The notes under the pieces: generated by a model
The model's input: only the letters and a program-made list of their open reading frames with translations
What the model was told of the DNA's origin: nothing
The model's database searches: none
Shown here: positions 46,454 through 53,427 of the stretch, one piece after another
Layout of the letters: the number at the start of each line of letters is the position of its first letter
Position numbering within the stretch: the stretch's first letter is position 1
Program-made: the position numbers and the translations under genes
Assembly: GCA_003153435.1 (NCBI GenBank)
Contig: PLYR01000115.1
Coordinates: 1-53,427 of the forward strand
Reading direction: 5' to 3'
Source: Bacteroidota bacterium
GTDB taxonomy: Bacteria > Bacteroidota > Bacteroidia > Palsa-965
Length of the DNA stretch: 53,427 bases

Positions 46454-46750
46454 ATGCTTAGGTCTCCCGTCACCGCCTTGCGAATTGAGCATGCGGCAGA
46501 AATGTTAAAAGCTCTGGCTCATCCAGTAAGATTAAGTATTGTTGATCTGATCGCTCATAATCAAGCTTGCACAGTGAGTCAAATTCAGCAGGCTCTGGGC
46601 CTGGAACAAGCCGTTGTTTCTCAGCAATTATCTATTCTCAGAGGGAAGGATGTACTCATTTGTTTAAGAGCTGGTAAGAACTCTGTATATTCCATGAAGT
46701 ATCCGTGCCTTTCTGAAATTTTAGAAACCTTAAAAGCCTGTAATTCCTGA
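46454..46750 (+). CDS. ArsR-family transcriptional regulator, possible persulfide sensor
   Basis: 98-aa winged-helix repressor (LKALAHPVRLSIVDLIAHNQ, VSQIQQALGLEQAVVSQQLS, ILRGKDVLI). Cysteines are at 39, 70, 85 and 96. Cys39 in the helix before the DNA-reading helix and Cys96 in the last helix are placed like the Cys pair of BigR/SqrR sulfide sensors. The downstream permease, persulfide dioxygenase and rhodanese genes support sulfide or persulfide sensing (inference). No metal-binding CxC motif is seen. The gene begins a four-gene operon; the gap to tauE is 3 nt. Confidence 0.85.
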   Translation: MLRSPVTALRIEHAAEMLKALAHPVRLSIVDLIAHNQACTVSQIQQALGLEQAVVSQQLSILRGKDVLICLRAGKNSVYSMKYPCLSEILETLKACNS

Positions 46751-46753
46751 ACG

Positions 46754-47563
46754 ATGGAGATAGCGGGATATACAGCAGCTATATTGATTGGAGTCAGTCT
46801 GGGTCTAATCGGTGGAGGGGGATCAGCTCTTGCTGTTCCGGTTCTTGTATACCTGTTCCATATCCCTGCACAAAAAGCGGTACCTGAATCACTCTTTATT
46901 GTCGGCATTGCTTCTTTTACCGGGGCGCTATCATACATGTATAAAAGGTTAGTATGTGTAAAATCCATGCTGGTATTTGGCCTTCCCTCAATCGTTACTG
47001 TTTTCTTCACCCGAACCCGGTTATCTCCAGCAATACCTGAACACCTGCAATTCACAGATACCCTTAGCGTAAGTAAGGATGTATTTTTGTTGCTGATCTT
47101 TGCCATACTGATGCTAGCGGCTTCTTTTTCTATGATCAGACCAATGAATCTGACTGAGCCGGAAGCCGGAAAAAATACGGATAAAGGATACCCTTATATA
47201 CAAATCATGCTTGGAGGTTGCTGTGTTGGATTTCTAGCAGGATTAGTAGGTGCAGGTGGAGGGTTCCTGATTATTCCAGCCCTCGTAGTGCTTGCGAAGC
47301 TACCGATGAAAAGAGCTATCGGAACATCGTTGATGATCATTGCAATAAATTCATCGATTGGTTTTATAAGTGACATTCGAAACCCGGAACCGGTGCATTG
47401 GCCTTTTCTGATATTATTCTCAAGCCTTTCAATCATTGGAATATTCGCAGGAATGTATCTATCAAACTTCGTTTCCGGTCCCAGGCTGAAGCCGGCATTT
47501 GGTTGGTTTATACTTGCTATTGGAGCTTTTATAATTTCGCAACAGTTATTCCTTGGCCATTAA
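46754..47563 (+). CDS. TauE/SafE-family sulfite exporter-like permease
   Basis: 269-aa multi-pass inner-membrane protein of the DUF81/TauE family. The two repeated halves are visible, each with a Gly-rich loop: GVSLGLIGGGGSALAVPVLV and GFLAGLVGAGGGFLIIPALV. About eight hydrophobic segments. Members export sulfite, sulfonates or related anions. Next to persulfide dioxygenase, which makes sulfite, its likely substrate is sulfite (inference). Second gene of the arsR operon, 23 nt before the next gene. Confidence 0.9.
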   Translation: MEIAGYTAAILIGVSLGLIGGGGSALAVPVLVYLFHIPAQKAVPESLFIVGIASFTGALSYMYKRLVCVKSMLVFGLPSIVTVFFTRTRLSPAIPEHLQFTDTLSVSKDVFLLLIFAILMLAASFSMIRPMNLTEPEAGKNTDKGYPYIQIMLGGCCVGFLAGLVGAGGGFLIIPALVVLAKLPMKRAIGTSLMIIAINSSIGFISDIRNPEPVHWPFLILFSSLSIIGIFAGMYLSNFVSGPRLKPAFGWFILAIGAFIISQQLFLGH

Positions 47564-47586
47564 TTTAAACGCTAAATCTTTTTATC

Positions 47587-48966
47587 ATGCACATTGAACA
47601 GATGTATACAAATTGTTTAGCAGAAGCTGCGTATTATGTTGAATCAGAAGGAGAGGCTCTTATCATAGATCCGATACGTGAAACGGAACCCTATATTAAG
47701 AAGGCAAGAGAAAGAAATGTTCGGATAAAATATGTACTGGAAACCCATTTTCACGCAGATTTTGTTTCAGGTCATATTGATCTTGCCAGAGAAAGCGGTG
47801 CAGAAATTGTATTTGGTCCAATGGCTGATACATCCTATAAGGTTCACCATGCTGCAGATGGAGAGATACTCCAGGTCGGCAAATTAAAGATAAAAGTAAT
47901 TCATACACCCGGTCATACACCTGAGTCAACATGTTATCTATTGTTTGACGAGATGGGAAAAGAGTATTGCATTTTTACAGGTGATACTCTGTTTGTAGGT
48001 GATGTGGGCAGACCGGATCTTCTGGATGGAAAAATGAGCAAAGAAGAACTTGCAGGGATGATGTACGATTCGCTCCGCAATAAAATTCTTCCTTTGAATG
48101 ATAACCTTATCGTATACCCGGCTCATGGACCTGGCTCAGCTTGTGGCAAGAATATAGGGAAAGAAACCTGGTCCACACTTGGGCAACAGCGGAAAACAAA
48201 CTATGCATTGCAAAAGATGGATCGCGAAGCCTTCATTCAGGTTTTGACAGAAGGTATAACTGCTCCACCTCCCTATTTTTTCAAGGATGCAGAGATCAAT
48301 AAAAGTGGTTATGCAGAAATTCATTCTGTTATTAAAAAAAATCTTCGACCACTTACTGTCGCTCAAATAAAAAGCGAAATAGCTTCCGGAGCTATGATTC
48401 TTGATACCAGAGCTCCCGAAATTTTCGAAAAAGGATTTATTCCACGGTCTATTAATATCGGCCTGGAGGGCAGTTTTGCAATCTGGGTAGGAACCTTGAT
48501 TGATATTAATACACCTCTGGTTCTTATTACGGAAGCAGGGAAGGAGGAAGAATGTATTCTTCGCCTTGCACGGGTAGGATATGAGCAAGTCCGGGGCTTT
48601 CTTAAAGGCGGCATCGAAGCATGGAAGGATTCCAATCTAAAGCTTGATCGTATTGAATCAGCAAGCCCTGAAGAGTTTTGTTCCCTGATTAAGGATGAGG
48701 AGGAAGTGATCATAGATGTACGCAAAAAGGGCGAATACGATGCTTGTCATGTTCGTGGTGCAAAACTGATGACTCTCTCTGAACTCGAATCAAACATTCG
48801 ATTCTTTGAGCCCGGAAAAAAATACCTGATTCATTGCGCCGGAGGTTACAGGTCTATGATCGCAGCCTCCCTTTTAAAACTACATGGTATTTCCTCATTC
48901 CGGAATATACATGGTGGAATCGCCAAAATTAAAGAAGCCGGCGCTCCCCTCATTGAGAACAAATAA
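47587..48966 (+). CDS. Persulfide dioxygenase-rhodanese fusion (MBL fold)
   Basis: 459-aa protein. Residues 1-250 are a metallo-beta-lactamase domain of the ETHE1 type: His54, His56, Asp58 in ETHFHADFVSGH, HTPGHTPEST, and GDTLFVGDVGRPDLL. Two rhodanese domains follow. The first (about 265-355) lacks the active-site Cys: its loop reads LITEAGKEEE. The second (about 365-455) has the full loop HCAGGYRS. Such proteins oxidise glutathione or other persulfide to sulfite and shuttle sulfane sulfur (family knowledge). Confidence 0.92.
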   Translation: MHIEQMYTNCLAEAAYYVESEGEALIIDPIRETEPYIKKARERNVRIKYVLETHFHADFVSGHIDLARESGAEIVFGPMADTSYKVHHAADGEILQVGKLKIKVIHTPGHTPESTCYLLFDEMGKEYCIFTGDTLFVGDVGRPDLLDGKMSKEELAGMMYDSLRNKILPLNDNLIVYPAHGPGSACGKNIGKETWSTLGQQRKTNYALQKMDREAFIQVLTEGITAPPPYFFKDAEINKSGYAEIHSVIKKNLRPLTVAQIKSEIASGAMILDTRAPEIFEKGFIPRSINIGLEGSFAIWVGTLIDINTPLVLITEAGKEEECILRLARVGYEQVRGFLKGGIEAWKDSNLKLDRIESASPEEFCSLIKDEEEVIIDVRKKGEYDACHVRGAKLMTLSELESNIRFFEPGKKYLIHCAGGYRSMIAASLLKLHGISSFRNIHGGIAKIKEAGAPLIENK

Positions 48967-48985
48967 CCTAAAAAACAATAACATC

Positions 48986-49390
48986 ATGAAAATCAAAATT
49001 GTCAGTCTAGCACTTGCACTTATGTTCTCAATTGGCTTAAGTGCGCAACAAGATGCAAAGTCGCCGGTTGTAGAAAATGTAGATGCGAAGAAATTCAGTG
49101 AAATGCTTCAGAAAAAAGATGGGGTATTGATTGACCTGAGAACTCCAGGTGAAATCGAAAAAGGTTATATCGCAGGGTCAAAAATGATTGATTATACAGA
49201 GAACACTTATAAACAGGAGTTTGCTAAACTTGACAAGAACAAAACAACCTATGTATATTGTGCCGGGGGTGGCCGGAGTGCTGATGCAGCGCAGTATCTA
49301 AAAGACCAGGGCTTCAAGAAGGTAGTGAATCTGAGCAAGGGCTTTAACGACTGGAAGAAAGCGGGCTTGCCGGTGGAGATAAAGAAGTAA
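48986..49390 (+). CDS. Exported single-domain rhodanese
   Basis: 134-aa protein with a signal peptide (cleavage near LSAQ, residue 19), so it acts in the periplasm. The rhodanese core is VLIDLRTPGEIEKGYIAGSK, with the active loop YCAGGGRSADAA (Cys present). ATG at 48986 is chosen over the longer frame opening at 48884, because it yields a clean signal peptide and begins 19 nt after the preceding stop. The 3' end overlaps the convergent deacetylase gene by 47 nt. Last gene of the arsR operon. Confidence 0.9.
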   Translation: MKIKIVSLALALMFSIGLSAQQDAKSPVVENVDAKKFSEMLQKKDGVLIDLRTPGEIEKGYIAGSKMIDYTENTYKQEFAKLDKNKTTYVYCAGGGRSADAAQYLKDQGFKKVVNLSKGFNDWKKAGLPVEIKK

Positions 49391-49994
49391 GTAAATCAAA
49401 ACGGAAGCCCGATTTTTGCATGGCCTCCAGATATCTGGGTAAGGTATAATACAAATTCGTCTGAGCTTTTAAACTGTCGTGAAAAACAACGATAGAACCG
49501 TTCCTGGAATTTTTTAGTGTGTTTTCGAGGCATTTTTCTGAAGAGGTGTTTCGGTCAAAATCTCCGCTTAATACATCCCACATGACGACCGTATACCTTA
49601 GCCGGATTCGAGCAGATTGCGACTTTTTTAGCCGGCCGTAAGGAGGACGAAAAAAAACACTCTTCACTGAATGTGAGCAGGTAATTACATTGCTGAGATA
49701 TGTTCTTGAATCGCTTTCCCAACCGTTGAGGTGATTATTGGTGTGGTTACCGGTCAGGTGTCCTTCAGCTAGGATTCTGGCATACATTTCAGGATATCGC
49801 TTCACATTTTCACCCACACAAAAAAAAATTGCTTTTGCTTTATATATTTTCAGCTGATCCAGAACCCATCCGGTAATTTCGGGATGAGGTCCATCATCGA
49901 AACTCAAATAGATAATTTTTTCATCTGTTTTTACCCTCCATAAAAGTTCCGGATAAAACTTTTTAAGAAGGAAAGGAGGGCGTACTAAATACAT
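49344..49994 (-). CDS. Polysaccharide deacetylase (NodB-type, CE4)
   Basis: 216-aa NodB-homology protein. Metal and catalytic residues are visible: Asp33-Asp34 in YLSFDDGPHP, His84 and His88 in GNHTNNHLN, then FFRPPYGRL and VMWDVLSGDF. The carbohydrate (peptidoglycan, chitin oligomer or exopolysaccharide) is not known. There is no obvious signal peptide or membrane segment, so it may be cytoplasmic or the start may lie elsewhere. 39 nt downstream of the DUF2723 gene on the same strand; the tail overlaps the rhodanese gene. Confidence 0.88.
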   Translation of the reverse strand: MYLVRPPFLLKKFYPELLWRVKTDEKIIYLSFDDGPHPEITGWVLDQLKIYKAKAIFFCVGENVKRYPEMYARILAEGHLTGNHTNNHLNGWESDSRTYLSNVITCSHSVKSVFFRPPYGRLKKSQSARIRLRYTVVMWDVLSGDFDRNTSSEKCLENTLKNSRNGSIVVFHDSLKAQTNLYYTLPRYLEAMQKSGFRFDLLTSLSPPASPLSSSR

Positions 49995-50033
49995 GATGAT
50001 CGGAAAGAATTTATGTATACGGTCTCGTCCGGC

Positions 50034-53000
50034 TCACTCCTGGTCAGACTGGTTCATTGGGGCAATCGCTTGTGCCTTCGCGCCTATTTTTTCATAGCGT
50101 GTTTTAAATTCCTTTCCAAGCACGGAATCTTTGTATTGTTCAGTCAACTGAACAAGTCCCTGCAGAATAGAAACAGCTTGCCTTGCATTATTTGAAACAT
50201 TTCTTGAAGGATTGTCTCTCTTAAGCCCGTATAAATAATTCACTTCTCTCTCATAGATATCAAAGAGTCGAATAGCGAGTACTTTACATGCATCTCCACC
50301 ACCCACTCTGTACCAATTTTGCACCAGATAATACATGGCTCCGTCATAGGGGATGTTCCGTTCTGGCATCACAGCCATGCACTTTTCAATGACTTTTCGA
50401 GCGGAATCCTTCTTTCCTTCTTCAATCAATGCTTCCGCCAGGGAACTCATTTGAAGACGTAGGTTTACAGCCATTCGCATATTGTTTTCATCCATATAAA
50501 TGCTAGGGCTATCCATTCCTCCCCATACAAATTTCTCCATAATATTTTTATAGGTAATACTTGTATTTTGTCGCATTTGTTCTCGGCCTCTTGTTCCGGC
50601 ATTTTTGCTCTTGATGGGAGTTAGCCTGTATGCAAGTCCTTCAAGCTGCAAATAGGGCTGCAGATTCATATAGCTTTCATCTCCTGTGGTCACCGCAAAA
50701 TAAATGGGTCTGTCCCAATTATTGGTTGCAAGTAGATCGAGCACCATCAAATCATTCTTCATCAGCATCTGGCTTGGTTTCTTCAGAATGAAGTCAATAT
50801 TGTTTACAATCAGACTATCCGGAGTATCTAGAGGAACTGTTCCGTTTTCTTTAACTTTTTTCCGGTCAACCGGAATCCTGATTTTGTTCGTCGGAATGTA
50901 ATCAATCGGTGCCTGATCTGCTCCTTGATACAGCTTTTTGGCAGGATCGTCGCTGGCTACAAAGTCAATGAGTTCCCGGCAGGTAAAGTAACCATCAAGT
51001 CCTTTGTCCATCATATAAACCACATTGCGCTTTTCAGCAACATATTTATCCGGAGTGAGGGAGAAAGGAACAGGATCAGAAAGGTAGGCCTTACGTTTCA
51101 TCTGATCAATATACCAATCCGTTTGAAGAAGACTTAGGTTAACTACTCTGACATCCGTTCTGAAGTTCTCTACTTCCTGAACATACCAAAGCGGGAATGT
51201 ATCGTTATCCCCATTGGTGAAGAGTATTGCATTCTTTGCACAGGAGTTCAGATAATTCATTGCAAAATCACGGCAAGTATAACGGTGAGACCGATCATGA
51301 TCATTCCAGCCTTCTTTGCCCATGATTGCCGGAACCGCCAACGTGCAGCAAGCAGTAGTCAGAATAGCTGCCAAATTAGGCGAGAGGTATTTTTTGATCA
51401 TATCCCAGATGGCATAGACTCCCAATCCGATCCAGAACGCAAAGGCATAGAATGAACCCGCATAAGCATAATCCCGCTCCCTGGGCTGGTTAGGAAATTG
51501 ATTCAGGTAAATTACAATTGCCAACCCGGTGAAGAAAAATAACAGGAATACAACCAAGGCATTTTTCCAGTCTTTATTGATCTGATAGATGAGTCCGATC
51601 ATTCCTAACAACAGTGGAAGAAGATAGAATCGGTTATACCCTTTGTTTCCGGTAATACTCTCGGGAAGGTTATCTTGTGGTCCAAGGTTTATCTTATCCA
51701 CAATCGGAATCCCGCTTAGCCAGTTCCCATCTAGTGGGCCTCCGTGGCCCTGAATATCGTTTTGTCGTCCTGCGAAATTCCAAAGAAAATAACGAAAATA
51801 CATCCACTGCAATTGGTATTTCACAAAATAAACCATGTTCTCACTCCAAAATGCAGGTTTAACCAGAGTCTCTGACTCACCTCCATTTGTAAAGGTTACC
51901 TTCTCCCCTTTTCCATCTCCGTTAATACCTGCCCATTCCTTGTAATCTCTTTCATGGGAAGAGCTCCACATCCTGGGGAAGATCGTTGACATTGCAGGGA
52001 CGTAGTTATATCCACCACTCTCTTTGCCGTCATACACCATTGAATAGTTTTTTTTCTTATCATCCTTAATGTAGACCGGGCTTCCTCCTTTATATGGATT
52101 ATGCCGGTCAACCGGTGTATTGAAATAGGGACCATAGGTAATCGGCCAGTCGCCATATTGCTCTCTATTCAGATAGGAAAGAAGTTTTACTGCATCCGAA
52201 GGGTCATTTTCACTCAGAGGTGTCTTTGCATTAGCGCGAATTACCAACATAAAGAAAGATGAATACCCAATGATGAGCACTGCAAAAGCAAGTATCCCAG
52301 TATTGAAATGTATATACCCTTTTTTTCTGCTATATCTTAACCCTATGATGATGAGGGCGGTTATTGTCATAAAGTAGATGATCGTTCCTGAGTTAAATGG
52401 CAGGTGAGCGCCATTGACGAAGAAGAGTTCAAATTTTGCAGCGAGCGAAACTACCTGTGGTATGATGACAGCCTGAACCATACCCAGGATAAATACAGAT
52501 ATGACCCCGGTAATCAGCACCCCTACATTCGTGGTTTTGAATTTTTTGAAATAGTACACAAATACCATTGCAGGTATTGCAAGGAGATTGAGCAGGTGAA
52601 CACCTATAGACAAGCCGACGAGGTATGCAATGAAAATAAGCCAGCGATTTGCGGTACCTGGGTCTTCTTCGGCATCCCATTTCAGGATACTCCAGAAAAC
52701 AATGGCTGTAAAAAAGGAGGACATGGCATAAACTTCCCCTTCCACCGCCGAAAACCAAAATGAGTCTGTGAATGCATAAGCCATGGCGCCTACAAATCCA
52801 CTTCCCATAATTGCATATAGATGTGCCTTGGTTAATTCCTCCCCTTTTGCAATAAACTTCTTAGCAATGTAGGTAATGGACCAAAAGAGAAAAAGGATTG
52901 TAAAAGCAGAACACAGCGCTGACATAATATTCACCATTTTGGCTACTTTTCCAAGATCTCCAAAAGCAAGGAGAGAGAAAACTCTTCCTATCATTTGAAA

Positions 53001-53168
53001 TAGAGGCGCTCCCGGAGGATGCCCAACTTCCAGTTTGTAAGAGGTGGCTATATATTCTCCACAATCCCAAAAGCTTGCGGTAGGTTCTATTGTAGAACAA
53101 TATATGATAGCAGCGAGAACGAAAACGATCCAGCCGATTAGATTATTGAGTTTTTTGTAATTTGTCAT
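50034..53168 (-). CDS. DUF2723-family membrane protein, putative glycosyltransferase
   Basis: 1044-aa protein. The N-terminal half is multi-spanning with the family start LIGWIVFVLAAIIYCSTIEP, TASFWDCGEYIATSYKLEVG and HPPGAPLFQMIGRVFSLLA. The acidic WDCGE/HPPG region resembles the catalytic loop of GT-C glycosyltransferases. The family is related to eukaryotic TMEM260 O-mannosyltransferase (family knowledge). The C-terminal half is soluble with TPR-like helices near its end. It probably glycosylates exported proteins, which would fit a genome with T9SS adhesins (inference). Confidence 0.88.
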   Translation of the reverse strand: MTNYKKLNNLIGWIVFVLAAIIYCSTIEPTASFWDCGEYIATSYKLEVGHPPGAPLFQMIGRVFSLLAFGDLGKVAKMVNIMSALCSAFTILFLFWSITYIAKKFIAKGEELTKAHLYAIMGSGFVGAMAYAFTDSFWFSAVEGEVYAMSSFFTAIVFWSILKWDAEEDPGTANRWLIFIAYLVGLSIGVHLLNLLAIPAMVFVYYFKKFKTTNVGVLITGVISVFILGMVQAVIIPQVVSLAAKFELFFVNGAHLPFNSGTIIYFMTITALIIIGLRYSRKKGYIHFNTGILAFAVLIIGYSSFFMLVIRANAKTPLSENDPSDAVKLLSYLNREQYGDWPITYGPYFNTPVDRHNPYKGGSPVYIKDDKKKNYSMVYDGKESGGYNYVPAMSTIFPRMWSSSHERDYKEWAGINGDGKGEKVTFTNGGESETLVKPAFWSENMVYFVKYQLQWMYFRYFLWNFAGRQNDIQGHGGPLDGNWLSGIPIVDKINLGPQDNLPESITGNKGYNRFYLLPLLLGMIGLIYQINKDWKNALVVFLLFFFTGLAIVIYLNQFPNQPRERDYAYAGSFYAFAFWIGLGVYAIWDMIKKYLSPNLAAILTTACCTLAVPAIMGKEGWNDHDRSHRYTCRDFAMNYLNSCAKNAILFTNGDNDTFPLWYVQEVENFRTDVRVVNLSLLQTDWYIDQMKRKAYLSDPVPFSLTPDKYVAEKRNVVYMMDKGLDGYFTCRELIDFVASDDPAKKLYQGADQAPIDYIPTNKIRIPVDRKKVKENGTVPLDTPDSLIVNNIDFILKKPSQMLMKNDLMVLDLLATNNWDRPIYFAVTTGDESYMNLQPYLQLEGLAYRLTPIKSKNAGTRGREQMRQNTSITYKNIMEKFVWGGMDSPSIYMDENNMRMAVNLRLQMSSLAEALIEEGKKDSARKVIEKCMAVMPERNIPYDGAMYYLVQNWYRVGGGDACKVLAIRLFDIYEREVNYLYGLKRDNPSRNVSNNARQAVSILQGLVQLTEQYKDSVLGKEFKTRYEKIGAKAQAIAPMNQSDQE

Positions 53169-53194
53169 TTCAGAGTCTGGTGATCAATAGCCTG

Positions 53195-53202
53195 CGAATT
53201 TA
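53195..53202 (-). promoter_or_regulatory. Candidate -7 element (TAAATTCG) for the DUF2723 gene
   Basis: On the minus strand TAAATTCG followed by CAG lies about 26 nt before the ATG. It is one mismatch from TANNTTTG and shares the downstream CAG with the candidate elements of pssA and arsR. Confidence 0.3.
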
Positions 53203-53298
53203 GGAAAAATAGCGATCTGAAAATGAGGACCCTAAGGTCTAATCAGGCTTTAATATCCCGCCCTTCTCTTTCCTGGATTACAGGCTTTAGAAATAATT

Positions 53299-53328
53299 TT
53301 TGCCGGAAAAATTAAATTGCTATTTTTG
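53299..53328 (+). promoter_or_regulatory. Promoter of tRNA-Gln
   Basis: TTTG (53299-53302), 18-nt spacer, TATTTTTG (53321-53328): an exact Bacteroidetes -33/-7 pair (TTTG ... TANNTTTG) ending 12 nt before the mature tRNA. This is the clearest two-box promoter in the window and shows the promoter type used by this genome. Confidence 0.75.
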
Positions 53329-53340
53329 CAATCCTTTTGA

Positions 53341-53411
53341 TGCCCTATCGTCTAATGGCAGGACAACTGATTTTGGTTCAGTTTGTGGTGGTTCGAATCC
53401 ATCTAGGGCAA
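53341..53411 (+). tRNA. tRNA-Gln (anticodon UUG)
   Basis: 71-nt cloverleaf. Acceptor stem TGCCCTA/TAGGGCA is perfect. D-arm GTCT..GGAC, anticodon stem ACTGA/TCAGT with loop TTTTGGT (anticodon TTG), T-arm GGTGG/CCATC with loop TTCGAAT, discriminator A. CCA is not encoded. Transcribed from the promoter directly upstream. Confidence 0.97.
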
Positions 53412-53427
53412 CAATAGTAAAACACCC

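Noticed and set aside
48884-48985. Longer start for the exported rhodanese
   Set aside because: It overlaps the upstream PDO gene in another frame, and the ATG at 48986 opens a clear signal peptide.

Overview
The window is typical Bacteroidetes chromosome. The evidence is a type IX secretion (T9SS) pair porU/porV, a giant SprB-repeat adhesin with a gliding-motility-type C-terminal sorting domain followed by a PorP/SprF partner, TANNTTTG-type -7 promoter elements in place of sigma70 boxes, no visible Shine-Dalgarno sites, a DUF2723 membrane protein, and several TTG/GTG starts. The order or genus cannot be fixed from sequence alone. No prophage, insertion sequence or CRISPR array was seen.

Layout. 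1-8.7 kb, minus strand: a tight cluster porV > porU > a BamE-like lipoprotein > lnt > lpd. The lpd frame carries an in-frame TAG and runs off the window. 8.9-10 kb, plus: pssA and purS, overlapping. 10-16.5 kb, minus: a six-gene envelope run kdsD > tatC > AhpD-like > DUF5686 > lptB > CAP protein. 16.6-18.8 kb: recQ, then a single-domain response regulator and a 450-bp gap with strong dyads. 19.6-25.8 kb: a complete cyanophycin module (cphA synthetase, cphB cyanophycinase, isoaspartyl peptidase) in which the peptidase is coupled by a 4-nt overlap to kynurenine-pathway genes (HAO, ACMSD). 26-30 kb: an outer-membrane-type protein, an atypical SDR and an OmpR/histidine kinase pair. 30-34.7 kb: a small lipoprotein, a sigma/anti-sigma (TonB-fused) pair, an XRE-S24 regulator with a clear operator region, and a membrane protein of unknown function.

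35-45.7 kb is the most unusual part. It holds a 56-aa secreted Lys/Glu microprotein with its own terminator, then a 735-bp non-coding array of 35 phased 21-bp units that becomes a homogenised 63-bp satellite-like repeat, then a 2831-aa SprB-like adhesin with 30 Cys-rich repeats, then porP/sprF overlapping its stop codon. In the adhesin, two extra cysteines are present or absent together in all 30 repeats, which points to a second disulfide.

45.8-53.4 kb: a GNAT acetyltransferase, a probable sulfide/persulfide detoxification operon (ArsR, TauE/SafE permease, persulfide dioxygenase-rhodanese, periplasmic rhodanese) behind a palindromic operator, a NodB deacetylase, a large DUF2723 glycosyltransferase-like protein and tRNA-Gln(UUG) with a recognisable promoter.

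All function calls come from motif and domain recognition by eye; no database search was run.
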